From: Gigaspora rosea
Lineage: Eukaryota; Glomeromycota; Glomeromycetes; Diversisporales; Gigasporaceae
Length of the DNA stretch: 64,000 bases
Assembly (NCBI GenBank): GCA_003550325.1
Contig: QKWP01000253.1
Span: forward strand, 179,618-243,617
Reading direction: 5' to 3'
Numbering within the stretch: the first letter of the stretch is position 1; each line of letters starts with the position of its first letter. Shown in pieces: positions 38,027-49,815 of this stretch. Made by a program: the position numbers and the translations under genes. The notes under the pieces were generated by a model that was not told where the DNA came from, searched no databases, and saw nothing but the letters and a program-made list of their open reading frames with translations.

Positions 38027-38307
38027 GGGTCGTCTAAAGCTGTGTGCATCACGTGACATAAAGCCAATAAAATTGCTTGTTTTGATCAACACAGATCAGC
38101 CCAACGAAGAAAATAAAGTGAAAAAAAGTGAAAAACGTCAAAAATACAAAAAAACGAGCATCTAAACCTACCTTGGGCATTAACAAAAATGTCGAGGAGG
38201 CAATTTTACTATATAGAACATTCTAACTCTGACCCCCAGACTAACCCTTACCCTAACCCTAATCAAAAAGTCAAAAATACATGACCGCACACGGCTTTAG
38301 ACGTACT
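38027..38307. mobile_element. 281-bp MITE with 8-10 bp target duplication
   Basis: Direct CTAAATTTGG at 38017-38026 and 38308-38317. Inverted ends share CGTCTAAAGCYGTGTG. The interior includes a CACGTGAC site and CCCTTACCCTAACCCTAA. A duplication of 9-10 bp would fit a Mutator-type element, 8 bp a hAT type. Confidence 0.85.
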
Positions 38308-38317
38308 CTAAATTTGG

Positions 38318-38890
38318 TAAATAAATTACTATATATAGTAAAATATTTAATTTATAATAAAATTACTTCAAATAATTATAATTTATATTAATTTTAATTA
38401 TATAAATATTTCATTATTTTAATTATATAATTTTTTTTATTATATAACAATTTTTAATATAAATGACTTAATTTAAATTTTTATAATAATAAATTTCAAT
38501 TGATTAAATTAATAAATTTAAAACTCAATTTTCAACAACTATCTAATTAAAATTAACTAAAATTTTTTTTAAAAATTCATTATAACCAATATATTAATAT
38601 ATATAAAATTTAAAACTGTATATTTAAAAATGATCAAGATATTGATCTACTGTCAAAACTTTTCATCCCACTTATGTATATATAATTTTTGATTTTGGCT
38701 ACATGTAGCCATGGCTACAATTAACTTCTCCTTTATAATAATTATACAAACAAATTTGTTGCAAATTTCTACTAATTAAATAGAATTTAAAAAAATTATT
38801 AAATTTGATTAAGTAATTATTAAAATATTCTTATTTTAAGCTTTAAAAAAAAAAAATTAAAATAGCTTTTGCTTTTTTAATTTTTTTAAT
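38318..38890. other. AT-rich DNA, nothing firm
   Basis: Contains a palindromic GGCTACATGTAGCC near 38697-38710; a similar CTACATGTAGCC is at 32456-32467. No gene. Confidence 0.35.
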
Positions 38891-38895
38891 AGTTT

Positions 38896-39388
38896 GGATT
38901 TACTGTTTTGTACTAAATTTAGTACATTTTGCAAAATGCATAAAAAATCCAAAAAATTAAAAAGCTCAATTTTTTTTATATACAAAAATCTGATAAATCT
39001 TCAAAAATTGTTTAGCAAAATTTTTTTTTATATTAATAATAAAATTATTAAGAAAAAAATTTTTTAATAACCTTAATTTTTGTGTAACAATGCCCATACT
39101 AAGTTAAGTACATTTCCGTCTGTATTTTTATTATAAAATTACTAGTAATTTTCAAATTGTGGCTTAGCACAAAAAATTTTTTCTAAAAAAAAGGAACTTT
39201 TTAGAAAAAAAATCATATAAAATCAAAAATAAGACTTAAAGTTATCAAACTTTTTAGACATAATGCTCCATATCTAACAAATTATAAAGAGTTATTAAAA
39301 TCATAATTAATAATTAAAATTAGCAGATAATCAGGTTTAAAATGTGTCATAATTTAGTACTTTGTACTAAATTTAGACGTGTAAATCC
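38896..39388. repeat. Probable TIR element with GGATTTAC ends
   Basis: Left GGATTTACTGTTTTGTACTA and right (complement) GGATTTACACGTCTAAATTT share the end and a TAAATTTAGTACA block. About 490 bp, no ORF and no target duplication found. Confidence 0.5.
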
Positions 39389-39389
39389 T

Positions 39390-39775
39390 ATCCATTAACT
39401 TTAAATAAAAACTAAACTAAAAGATGCACAAAAAATATATACTTGAGTTAAAATAGAATAAAATAAGTTAATAAATAGTTAATCAGAAGGTTTAAATAAA
39501 TAATCTTGTAGTAGTTTGCAAATATAGCAACAAGTAAAAATCTTTAAATAGTATACAACTGCTCTCTAAATAATTAAATTGGATTAATAAATCTATAACT
39601 TTGATTGTACTAACAATTGCAAAAAGTTTGGCTTAATAGATATATAAATTTAAAAACAAAAGAAAATAGATTAACTATTAAATAAATTACTTAAATAGAC
39701 AATGAAAATTGTATATTTAGCTAGTTATATACTTATTAATTATAAATTAAGTACTGCATACATATCCCAATAAAA
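39390..39775. other. AT-rich DNA, nothing recognised
   Basis: No gene, palindrome or tandem repeat seen. Confidence 0.35.
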
Positions 39776-39779
39776 TCAG

Positions 39780-40808
39780 AGTTTCTTAAACTTAAATTAA
39801 ATATTAGCATATTTGAATTGGTCAAATTAAATTAGCTTTGATTTTGATTTAAATTAAAATTCTATATTTGAATTTAATTTGAATTGAATTTTAAATTTTT
39901 GTTTATAAGTTTTTTAAATCAAATTAAATATTTTAAATATTTAATCAAATCAAATTAAATATTTATTAATTTGAAATCTGATTTGATTGAAATATTGAGA
40001 TTAAATATTTGATCTACAGTGCAAGACGTCTAAAAACCAAAATACTAATTTGCGATGAATTTGTCACATTTTAAAAAAATTCATAATGTTTTGATGCTTT
40101 ATTGATTCCTTGTATTTTGATTGGATAAAATTTTTTTTTAGTGGCTAAAATTTTATAATTAACAAATTTTTTAAAAATTAGCCAATAAACAAAGACCAAA
40201 ACATGTGACTTGTTCCATTTTTGGTAATTTTTTAATGTATTATATAAAAATTGTACATATTTAAAGTGATATAAATTAATAATATATAATAATTATTTTC
40301 AAAATAAAGCCGCTAAGTTGTAGCAAATTAGCTTGGCTACAATTTAGCAGCTTCCTTTTTTTTATATCTTTTCTGTATCATGAGCTATTAATTTTTGAAA
40401 TTATTTTAGTCTTTAGATGTCACGCACTGTAGTAATTTGAAACAATTGAATATAATTAGTTAACTGATACAACTAAACAAACAAATTTTAGGTATCTACT
40501 TAATTGGTTGATCTGTATAACTAGTTGAGAATGAGTAATTGGTTTACAAAATATAAATAATATCAAAAATGAACAAAGGTTCTTAAAATATTCTAAAAAA
40601 AAAAGAATAAACAAAAAGATATGAAAGGTTAAAACAAAATTGAATAAAGGTTTGAGAATTTCTGAAAGTAAAAATAAAGTAATCTTAATTAGTTGCAATT
40701 GGATGACTTTAAATATTCAGTTCAGTTAACTAATTAAGAATTTTTTCTTAGTTCAAATCACTAATTTGATCAAATTAAATCAAATTAATTTAAATTGCAA
40801 AACTCTAA
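39780..40808. mobile_element. Decayed CAAATCAAAT MITE split by a TA-flanked MITE
   Basis: Left part (39780-40014) and right part (about 40750-40808) are both made of ATTTGATTTGA / TCAAATTAAATC words, as in 25924-26209, and the right end reads TTGCAAAACTCT. The middle is the MITE at 40017-40429 plus about 320 bp of other AT-rich DNA. Confidence 0.5.
40017..40429. mobile_element. Tc1/mariner-type MITE, 413 bp
   Basis: TA at 40015-40016 and 40430-40431. TIRs CAGTGCAAGACGTCTAAAAA and CAGTGCGTGACATCTAAAGA agree at most positions over 27 bp. No ORF. Confidence 0.85.
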
Positions 40809-41735
40809 ATAATATCTACTAGTTTAGCTTAAAATAGAAAAAAAACTTTAAATAAAGATATTTAATACTGTAGTTATTTGATAATATTTTATTTAAATTC
40901 TATAGATCCATAAAATTTAAATAAAAAAAGTTTATTACTATATTTTTGTGATATAATAGACATGGGCATTATTTTGGATAATAGCCCAAATTAAGCCTAA
41001 TTTAGACAATTTTACCTTTGCATATTATTTGCAAAAATACAGTAAATTAAAAAAATATTTTTAGTGCAGAATGCATACTGGTGCACCAGTCTAACCTCCT
41101 GATTTTATATGCATATTTATTTATTGTTTACAACATATTTATTTATTGTTTATAGCATATTTATTTATTGTTATAAATTTTACTTGTTAGGGTTTTGTAT
41201 TTGAAAATAAACTACCTCTTTGTTGTGTCTTAAATTACTTAAAATAGTAAATAACTCAAAAATAAACTACTTCTAGATTTTTTTGTTAAAAATCAGCAAA
41301 AAAAAGGTAGCTTATTTTCGATAACATATGGTACAAGTTTATAGGATTGCTAAGGTTTTTGTATTGTTTTTAATAAAAATTAAATTAGTTAAACTAATCT
41401 ATTTTCATTAAAATAATAATAAAACCTTAACAATTCTGTAATCCTATGATTGAATTTTAGCAAGTTTGGGCTTGTTAAAATTGCCTTTTTAAGATAATCA
41501 TTTGGTATTAAAATCAAAAGTTATGTATGTATTATTTTATATTAATTTTAAAAATTGCTTTGCATAGTTTATTTAGTTAAGTAATAATAATATCTTAAAA
41601 AATATTAATTAAAATTATATAATTTTGGTGCTATTCAATTCATCTTGATAAGATGAGTCAAATAGTGCTAAAAATTATATAATTCTAATCAATAGTTCAC
41701 AGTACTGCAATATTTCTATTACAACAATACATATA
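40809..41735. other. AT-rich DNA with a short tandem repeat
   Basis: A 28-bp unit (CATATTTATTTATTGTTTAYA) repeats about three times at 41110-41172. Between about 41390 and 41530 is a relic resembling the right half of the foldback at 555-855 (GATTGAATTTTAGCAAGTTT, CTTGTTAAAATTGCC). No gene. Confidence 0.45.
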
Positions 41736-41928
41736 CAGTCAACTCTCTCTAATCTGAACTATTAGAACTGCTTTTTTTTATTATATAAAAATTTGAAAAA
41801 GTTCAGTTTTCAAAAAGTTATATATAGCTTATCCGAACTTTATAAAAACATTTACAAATATTCTCGAAGATTTTGTTCAGTTTAAAGAGAGTTTAATAAG
41901 AGAGGTTTGGATTAGAGAAAGACGACTA
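41736..41928. mobile_element. Tc1/mariner-type MITE, copy 2 of 3
   Basis: TA-flanked; starts CAGTCAACTCTCTCTAATCT and ends AGAGAAAGACGACTA. About 85% like the copy at 54718-54921. Confidence 0.85.
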
Positions 41929-41930
41929 TA

Positions 41931-43000
41931 TTTACTTTAAATATTATTTTAATTATAATATTTTGTGATCTACTGATCAGAATTTTATAATTTTGGTACC
42001 AATTGATTGGTACTAAAATTACATGATAGATTATAAGATATTGGCATTATATTATAATTGGTAATGTGTCACAATAGGATCCTGAAATATACATAAATAG
42101 ATCAGATTAATTATAAAATCACTAAAATAAAAGGATCTGCAAAAAAACTCAAAAATAAGCAAAAAATTACTATAAATAAAAAGATCTATATAAAAATACC
42201 AAAATTAAGCAATCTAATACCTGACCTATCTATATATATTTCAGGGTCTTGCTATAATATCTATATTTACTTTACATTTTAAAAGGATTTTTATTATAGT
42301 ATAAAACTTTATTAATAAAATAATAAAACTTGGTTTAAAAAAATAGCATTTTTTTAAACCAAAAAACAGCTTTATTTAAAAGCTTAAAGCCAAATATAAT
42401 AATAAAATTTTGCACAAATTATGATTTTTAATTTGACAGTTTATAGTACTTTGTGTAATAGTAAATTTGCTGATTCTTATATTCTCTTTTTTGATCCCAA
42501 GTATTTTAAAATTCACTAGACTGATTTTAATGATTTAATTACTATTAGAATTAGAAAAATAAGCTCTACAACTTTTAATTAGAAACCAAAAAAGGTTTAC
42601 TTATTAGGCTTTAGAGTTAGAATTAGATAGATTAGACCAGCGATTAGAATTAAATTTAGTATTTTAAATTTTAAAAATAAAAAATTTTGTATAACTATAG
42701 TAGAAATAGCAAAATATTATAGTGAAAATAGCAATTCCTATTACAAAAATGCTATATAATTATCACAAAAACTAGAAATATTAAAGAAACTCTAGAAAAA
42801 TTGCAAAATCAAAAATATTTTAATACAAAATAAAAAAATAAAAAAGAGTAACAAAAAAAAACTATTTATATGAAAATAAGTTAATAAAAAAGGAACAAAT
42901 TATTTTATAAAATTTTTTAATTTTTAAATTAAAATATTTTGACAACTACTTAACCAATTTTGATAAAAATTTTTTTATTTTACTATAATTTTAGCAAGTT
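41931..43000. other. AT-rich DNA with a small palindrome
   Basis: A palindrome around 41985-42018 (TTTTGGTACCAATTGATTGG and its inverse) belongs to the foldback words seen near 44-45 kb. No gene. Confidence 0.4.
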
Positions 43001-43002
43001 TA

Positions 43003-43353
43003 CTAAAATGCACCACTGGTATTCAACACTAGTATGTGGTGTAATAGAAGATCAAGATAAAAAAATAAACAAAAAAATTAAATTAAACAAAAATTGAATT
43101 TAATAAATGTTAAGTGAGAGTTAATAGTTAGGGGTTAGGGTAAGACATAGTATATAGTGAAATTTCACAAGGAATTTTTTTTTTTAAAAAAAAAAGGTGG
43201 TTTCATAAATAAAATTTTGAGTTAGAAAGTATTTTTGAAAAACTAGCAAAATGGCAAAAAACTTATATTACACAAGATCTTTATATTACACTGCATTTAA
43301 AAAATGTGATTAGTGAAAATCATTATGGTGTTGGCACCAGTGGTGCATTTTAG
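43003..43353. mobile_element. TA-flanked MITE, CACCACTGGTG family, uninterrupted copy
   Basis: 351 bp between TA dinucleotides. Ends CTAAAATGCACCACTGGT and its inverse ACCAGTGGTGCATTTTAG. Core: AGGGGTTAGGGTAAGACATA, TTTCACAAGG, T-run/A-run hairpin, GGTGGTTTCAT, TTATATTACACTGCATTT. It is the empty-site reference for the element split at 27159. Confidence 0.9.
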
Positions 43354-43359
43354 TAAACT

Positions 43360-44125
43360 CGAATTTTAGAATTATTTGAAATTAATATAAATTTATTAAA
43401 GGTTTATATAATTTAGCACATGTGTATTGTAATACACCTATCTATAAACCAATCAGATCATAGAATTAAATGTAATATGAAATCGAAACGAAATAGTTAT
43501 ATTTAAAAATTGCTTATAGCTACTATTTGTAAAAATTCTTGTAAAATTTTACTATAAAACTTTTCTTTTGCCTATGTATTACTTCCATCTTACCCTAATC
43601 CTAAATAACAAAAGAACAAGTTGTTTGTTTGGGTTGTTTGTTTGTTTTGATTTTATATTATACAGATCTTATAGAGTGTGTTACAATACACACATGCTAA
43701 ATTAAAAATTTTTTATTAAATTGGTTAAGTATTGTCAAAATAATTAAACTCAATATTAAAAAAACTTTTACTTAGAAAAAATTTGATCTTTTTCTATTGA
43801 CTCACCTCTATATACTTATAATTATTAATCTTTTGTAAATTGTTTAGAAGTACATAATGAAGCTAAAAAATCTAAATCTGGTATATGAAATAAATGAAAG
43901 AATATTATTAAAAAAGAATATTATTAATAAAAAAAAAAAAAATAGACTGACTTTATTTAGAAATAAAATACAAATAATTAAAATTATTTGTATAAATTTG
44001 CTTTTTAATTATTTGAGCAGATTTGATTTTAGCTATTAATAAAATTGCAAAGATTTTTAAATATCAAAATATTACAAAAAATAATATGCAAGTTCTATAA
44101 TTATTTGATAAATTTAAATTATTTG
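43360..44125. other. AT-rich DNA, nothing firm
   Basis: A short 60-codon frame at 43857-44039 is Lys/Asn/Ile-rich and looks like chance. An inverted ACACATG/CATGTGT pair (near 43418 and 43690) with a CCCTAATCCTAA motif between may mark another old MITE of about 280 bp. Confidence 0.4.
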
Positions 44126-44129
44126 CAGA

Positions 44130-45440
44130 TTAGAAGCATCTATAAATAATGTTATGACCTCTATATAGTAGCTCTTGACTCTTTCTAGACTATATAAAAA
44201 AAAATTTAAAATCTATAAGTTTATATATAAAATTTTACCAAAACTTGGATATATTGTGATACAGTGATCCAATTTAGATAATTTTGGTACCAATCAATTC
44301 ATCTCAATAAGAAAAATTGAATAGTACCAAATTCATTTTATTTGGATTACTAAATTAGCGGATATTCACAACAAACTATTGGTTTTATACAGTACAGAAC
44401 AGTAAAAGACATCCAATTTATACATATAGGCACCAATTTTGGGTGCTTATATAATTAATTCTGATTGGCTAATTTTTGTGCAATTGATTTTAATTGGCTA
44501 AAAACCTATATATGTTTTTTTTTTATATTAAACACCAATTTTTTAAATTCATATAAACTTTAATGCCTTATAACTTTTTTAAAATTAAAAAAAAAGAAAA
44601 CAGAAATATAGTTTATCTAAAATCTTTAAATTTGTTAAAGGGTTTTTTGATTTAATTTTTTTTAAAAAAGTTATATAACAATTTAAAGTTTTACTAATAA
44701 TGAGTGGATGTCTTTTACTGTACAGTACTATAGTAATTTTATAAGAAAAGAGTGAACCAATAGTATTTTGTTAATATCTTTTGATCTAGTAATCCAAATG
44801 AAATGATTTTAGTACTATTCGATTCCTCTAACCAAGACAAATTGAAATCATTTAATTTGGACATCTAAATCAAAACTTAGAGGGCATCTATAAATAATAT
44901 TATACAAGAGTGGGTTGGACAAATGATAACGTTTTTCTTAATAAGCAGGGGAGTTAACGTAATTTTTTAAAAAAAATCGTCTAAAAATTGAACCAGTAGT
45001 CCAAATTTAATGATTTTGGTATCATTCAATCGTCTCAGTGAGAGAAGCCGAATAGTACCAATTTCATTTTATTTGAATTACTGGATCAAAAGTTATTGGC
45101 CAAATACTATTGGTTATTATGTTTTCTTATAAAATTACTATATATAAAATTAATAGTTTTTTGTAAATAACTTTTGATCCAGTGATCCAAATGAAATGAT
45201 TTCGGTATTATTGGATTCATCTCACTGAGACAAATCGAATAGTACCTAAATAATCTAAATTGGATTACTATGTCACAATATATTCAAGTTATTGTAAAAT
45301 TTTACATATAAACATATGGATTTTGAAAAATTTTTTTATATAGTAAAGAGGGGTCAAGCACTACTATGAGGAGGTACATAACGTTATTTATAGATACCCC
45401 CTTAGACAATTTTTTTTAAAAAAATTGTGTAATATTTTTT
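44130..45440. repeat. Composite foldback: nested palindromes of the GATCCAAATGAAATGAT family
   Basis: The outer ends (about 44138-44340 and 45200-45420) are inverted copies: CATCTATAAATAATGTTATG against its complement, then TGATACAGTGATCCAATTTAG. Inside are at least two more palindromes of the form AACTTTTGATCCAGTGATCC ... with arms meeting at a CTGAGA or CTAACC centre (about 44770-44890, 44975-45090 and 45160-45250). A mariner-type MITE sits at 44390-44730. Confidence 0.6.
44390..44730. mobile_element. Tc1/mariner-type MITE, 341 bp
   Basis: TA on both sides. TIRs CAGTACAGAACAGTAAAAGA and TAGTACTGTACAGTAAAAGA share CAGTAAAAGACATCCA over about 27 bp. Internal TGATTGGCTAATTTT words. No ORF. 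Confidence 0.8.
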
Positions 45441-45444
45441 TAGA

Positions 45445-46140
45445 ATTAATATATATGTACCCTAAGGGTATACTAAAATTTTTTGTACCCTAGATCCCAT
45501 GTAACATAATTTAATCACGGGATATATAAACAATGATTATCATTTGATCATTGTTTTTTTTTTGCTACAGTAGCTAACCTTTTTGTTTACCTTACATCAT
45601 GTAGGTGTCATTGCCATTTAGGTGTTTTTGTGATTGTGGATTTTTGTCGTTTTGGTGGCCGTCGTCCTTTGGGTGATTCCATATCGTTTTGTAGGTGCCA
45701 TTATTACCAATTTTACTGTATAAGTTGAGTTTGTTGCTTATAGTAGTGACGTATTGTGTCGTTATCACGTTTAGAGAACGTAGATTTTGCTTGTTCTGTG
45801 TCAAGTTTAGTCCTCCTGTGTCAAGTTTAGTTTGTAAAAGTTTGTAGTTCTACGTGTCGTTTTTTGTTTTTTTGTTGCCCAGATATGAAGTTCGTTACAA
45901 AATTTGACAGTCTCTGATTTTAGATTTTTAAATAAGACGATTGCACTAGTGTATGAAACATGGCTATAGTTTTAAAATTTTGCTTATTGAACGAACTTTC
46001 TAATGATTTTTTGGGATTCATTAATGATAATTTTGGATCTAGGAAAGAAAATCATTAGTTAATTCGTTTTGCAAGAACACTACGCTAAATTCTTCAGCTT
46101 TACTAGTAACAAGATTCAGAGTTGTGCAAGCTATATATCC
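45445..46140. other. Unassigned region
   Basis: Contains TATGTACCCTAAGGGTATAC near 45468, also found in inverted, diverged form near 49520-49550, and a stretch at 45590-45850 whose minus strand reads as repeated AAAACGAC/CACC words. A 70-codon frame there (45592-45804) has no recognisable domain. Confidence 0.35.
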
Positions 46141-46149
46141 GGTGGTTTT

Positions 46150-46290
46150 TTATCAGACATCGGACATTTCCGAATTGTCCTATGCAATTCCGATGGACGA
46201 TATGGCGCAGCTATGGTTGTCACTAGACAATGTCCGATCATGCTGCATAGGACAATTCGGACAATTTTCCAATGTCCGATGATATGTCCG
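46150..46290. repeat. Inverted repeat rich in GTCCGA/TCGGAC
   Basis: Left ATCGGACATTTCCGAATTGT and right (complement) ATCGGACATTGGAAAATTGT with CCGAATTGTCCTATGCA on both sides; arms of about 40 bp around a 50-bp loop. A related half-copy with TCGGACAATGG words occurs at 46880-46990. Likely a MITE of unknown class. Confidence 0.65.
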
Positions 46291-46299
46291 ATGCTGATT

Positions 46300-47038
46300 T
46301 GCACATTTGCACATGCCAAGGCGAAAACTATATAAAAAATTGATTTATATAGATCAATTTAGTGTTTGAAAACATATACGTATATGGTTTAAATAGAAAC
46401 TTTTTGCCATCTGTTCAAAACATTCATAGAAAAAAAATCAAATTTCCCACCAGCCGATATATAAAATGTTTCTAAACTTGGACAACAAAACTTAAACGGA
46501 TTGAACCATCCCTCATTTAATTAATCGTAACACATAATGATTATTATAAAAAAAAAATTGCGCCTCATATTATCATACATATATACGTACTAATCTTTCA
46601 AAGGATGGCTTCATTTAAGTTAATATATAATTTGGAAATCAACACAAGAATTACATAATATAATAAACATAGTATAGGTACACGATTATTTTGCTAAAAA
46701 GAGTTGGTTATTTATGAAGTTCTATAACACAACGTTTAATAAATAAAAGTGGTATAAGAAACTCTTTTATTATTACGATTAACTAAAATCTTTGTCAGCA
46801 ATTCTATTGGTTAATTGTCACATGTTAAATTAAATAACTAATCATATGAAGCGATTTAATATCATGTGATTAACTGAAGTTATCTTATGTCCAATCCTAT
46901 ATCACTCCTATGTCCATTGCTTTTGATCAGACATTCGGACAATGGATATCGGACAGATTTCCATTGTCCAAATTCCATTCATGCCAACCTTGATAAGATT
47001 GTATCGGAAAGAGGAAATAGCCAGCAGGTAGTAGTATG
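46300..47038. other. Gene-free stretch
   Basis: No coding region; the GTCCGA-rich relic at 46880-46990 is the only structured part. Confidence 0.4.
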
Positions 47039-47040
47039 TC

Positions 47041-47194
47041 ATGTCTAAAGTTGGCACCCGCCTAGAGGTTGCAATTTCAGGTACTTGAAATTACATCTGC
47101 CTAAAACTGTTATCTAGATTATCAAATTTCAGGTGCTAATTTCAGTTAGATGCAACTTCAGACCCAACTTCAGGTGGGTGCCAACTTCAGACAT
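47041..47194. mobile_element. 154-bp MITE with ATGTCTRAAGTTGGCACCC ends
   Basis: TIRs match at 21 of 23 positions (ATGTCTAAAGTTGGCACCCG against ATGTCTGAAGTTGGCACCCA). The AAGTTGG word near the tip recalls the 5-bp-TSD family at 4187-4413. No matching target duplication found. Confidence 0.75.
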
Positions 47195-47199
47195 ACTAA

Positions 47200-48735
47200 A
47201 TGAAAAAATTAAAGCGACAAAATGATTTGAAGAATTTCTGCAGTAGTAAACGTTTAGATTTATGATTTTGAACTTGTTTTGCTATTTTTATTCCAATGAT
47301 TAATAACCGATTTTCATACATATCAGTACAGATTGAATAACTGATTAATGCGATGAAACGATCCTAAGAAGTTTAATTCTAGTAAGTGTTCAGGTTTTTG
47401 ATTTTGACCTTGTTTTGCTGACCTTGTTTTGCTGTTTTTGATTAGTAACTAATTTTTATATATTGGCACAAGCTGAATGAGTGCAACACAAACGAAATGA
47501 TTTGAAGGGTATTACGACTATAAGTACTGTATTTATGTTTTTGATTGTAATTTTAAATTAAATTATTAATGCGAATAAGGCTATACTAAAAATGGAATCG
47601 ACCCTATAAAAAAGTGAACTGGGTGGTGCTACACTGGTGCTACGATTTAGCATGATGATGGAACATGTACTGTGGCACGTATGTGTATGCCAGACAAAAT
47701 ATGTATTGGACGTTGTATATATCCAGAATGACACGTGTAAGATTTTTATACAGAGTGGCATATATTCAGAGTAACACATATAGGCTCGTATTTTGAATGG
47801 CTGATAAAATCACTAGATTAGGTGTAACACAAAATTCAAATTCAGCCCATTTTAGTAATGCCAACAAAGAACTCATATGTGCAAACCCGTTTTCGTTTTT
47901 CTTGCCATTCCATAGACCATATCCAGATTAGTGATGCCACCGAAATTGATTTTTGAAAAAGGCCTATTTCGTCTTTATTAGAGAAAATTAAAATTTTTTA
48001 TAAGAAAGAGCAAATAAAATTTATAGATATGTTCCTTATAATTTCGCTATTCAAAAAAAGTATCAAATAATTTCGTCTTTCAAGTAAAATAGGTCAAAAA
48101 CAATTTCGTTTTCAAATTTTAATTTCAGGTTTTAGAACCCGAAATGCTTTCGTCCTCATGTATAATCTGGATGGATTTTTTTATAGGTGGGCAGGTAGAA
48201 ATGAGTTTTGGAATAGGTTTAGGGTTTGTTTTTTAGTTAGATATAAGGTTATGGTTAGAGTTAGGGATCGAGTGGTTAGAAGTGATATGATATTAAAACA
48301 TGCACAGACAAACTTCCATAAGTGCTGTGCATATTTTGTGAGACTGCTCCAAATCATAAAGCCTAAAATAACCATGAGTCCTAAAGATTAGGGTTAGGGT
48401 CAATTTCATTATGTTAAGCATTGAGATGGGGATTTTCATATATATAACTTAGTATCACTTGTATAAGCTTGGTTTTAGATTTTTGTTATTGTCCGAAGGA
48501 CATTACTGTAGAGGCAATAGTAGTTGATGTCTGTGTGTTCGCAAATTACGAGTTTTGATTGGCTAGATCAGGTGTAATTAAAAAAACAACAATCAAAACA
48601 ATCTAACCGAGGCTTATTGGCTAATCTGCTATAATATATTTGGTCCTTCGGACTCTATATGGTTTCCATTTTCCTAGTATATATATTGACTTCTAAAATT
48701 ACATTAGAACGTATGTACGTATGTATATAATTATA
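47200..48735. other. Gene-free stretch
   Basis: A 77-codon frame at 48158-48391 and its antisense partner do not resemble known proteins. Two small inverted words, GTCCGAAGGAC near 48490 and GGTCCTTCGGAC near 48641, enclose about 150 bp with TTTTGATTGGCTAG and TTGGCTAATCTG, possibly another MITE. Confidence 0.4.
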
Positions 48736-48745
48736 TATAAAATAT

Positions 48746-49447
48746 AGATCTGTGAATTGGGGATACAAACAAAATAACGAACCACCCGGTGGGAAGTATA
48801 ATGTACGAAATAAAGCTCCCTGGCCTAACCAATGGTAGAACACCAACCGCTCTACAAGAAGTTGGAAGTAGTACAGAAATGTATTACAAAATCCAGTTGG
48901 GAGTAGCTGTGTCACATAGGAGGAGTGAGAGCTAGCTTGCTGTGATAGGGGTGGTTCTCACTCGGGCCAGTTATGCAACACAGCCGGTGCTCACCTACCT
49001 TTAGGGGAAGTATCTGCTAACCAATCCAGATAGCATATCTGTAGTAATATACGATAAGATTACTGAAAGTAGTGGGCAAAAGCTTAGCTTGTGCCCCCAC
49101 TAGCGCATGGGTTATCTCAGGACACCAAGCTTTAGGAAGTAACCGTGAGGTTACGATCGTCTGGGCAAGGCCCTTGCACCTACTTGGAAGTATAGGATCG
49201 GCAATATGAGAGAAGCGGGGAATATAGTAAATAGCAGAATAACAAAATAGGGAGTAGTCCAAAAATCCAGGTTATACAGAAAATGGGGTATGGAAAGCTC
49301 TGGTAGGTTTAGGTTACAGATAGTCAAGAATGTCTGAGTCTCTTGTACTTAATACAGTATAATATTGTATCACATGATATATACAAACATATACTTAATA
49401 ATAAAGTCTTCGAGGCACAACCTCACCTTAAAAAAAAAAAATATATA
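48746..49447 (+). mobile_element. Poly(A)-tailed retrocopy, about 690 bp, family unknown
   Basis: Much GC-richer than its surroundings. It ends with AATAAA at 49402-49407, then 24 bases, then a poly(A) run from 49432: the layout of a polyadenylated transcript. A 14-bp TATATATAAAATAT flanks it at 48732-48745 and 49448-49461, although that sequence is low complexity. No long ORF. It could be a processed pseudogene of a non-coding or diverged RNA, or the truncated 3' end of a LINE. Confidence 0.7.
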
Positions 49448-49461
49448 TATATATAAAATAT

Positions 49462-49732
49462 GTTGTTATGATTGTTATACAAAATTTAAATATACAGTAT
49501 AAAATTAAATTCACGTGATAGGGTACATGTACCTTAGGGTACATATAAATAAATCCATTTTTTTAACTACCACTTATCAAAAAAAACATTATGTTTTGTC
49601 AGACTCTCCCTCTCTCTTGTATAATGTTATTCTGAATGCTTTCTTATTATTAGTTTTAATTTTCTAATATATGCAAAGTATATTAAACTTTAAATTTTTT
49701 ATTTAATTAGTAAATCATAAATCATCTAGACA
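49462..49732. other. AT-rich DNA, nothing recognised
   Basis: Contains GTACATGTACCTTAGGGTAC near 49522, a partial palindrome related to 45468. No gene. Confidence 0.35.
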
Positions 49733-49736
49733 AAAT

Positions 49737-49815
49737 GGGGTCTGTTCCTTGAAAATGACCTTACGGGACATAGTAAATCATATAATCAAAACTTGATTTT
49801 CAAGGAACAGACCCC
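49737..49815. mobile_element. 79-bp mini-MITE with ~20-bp TIRs
   Basis: Ends GGGGTCTGTTCCTTGAAAAT and ATTTTCAAGGAACAGACCCC are perfect inverted copies. Flanked by AAAT at 49733-49736 and 49816-49819. Confidence 0.8.

Noticed and set aside
46069-46335. 88-codon frame with Cys residues
   Set aside because: It covers an inverted repeat (GTCCGA-rich); a frame exists on both strands because of the palindrome, which is not evidence of a gene.
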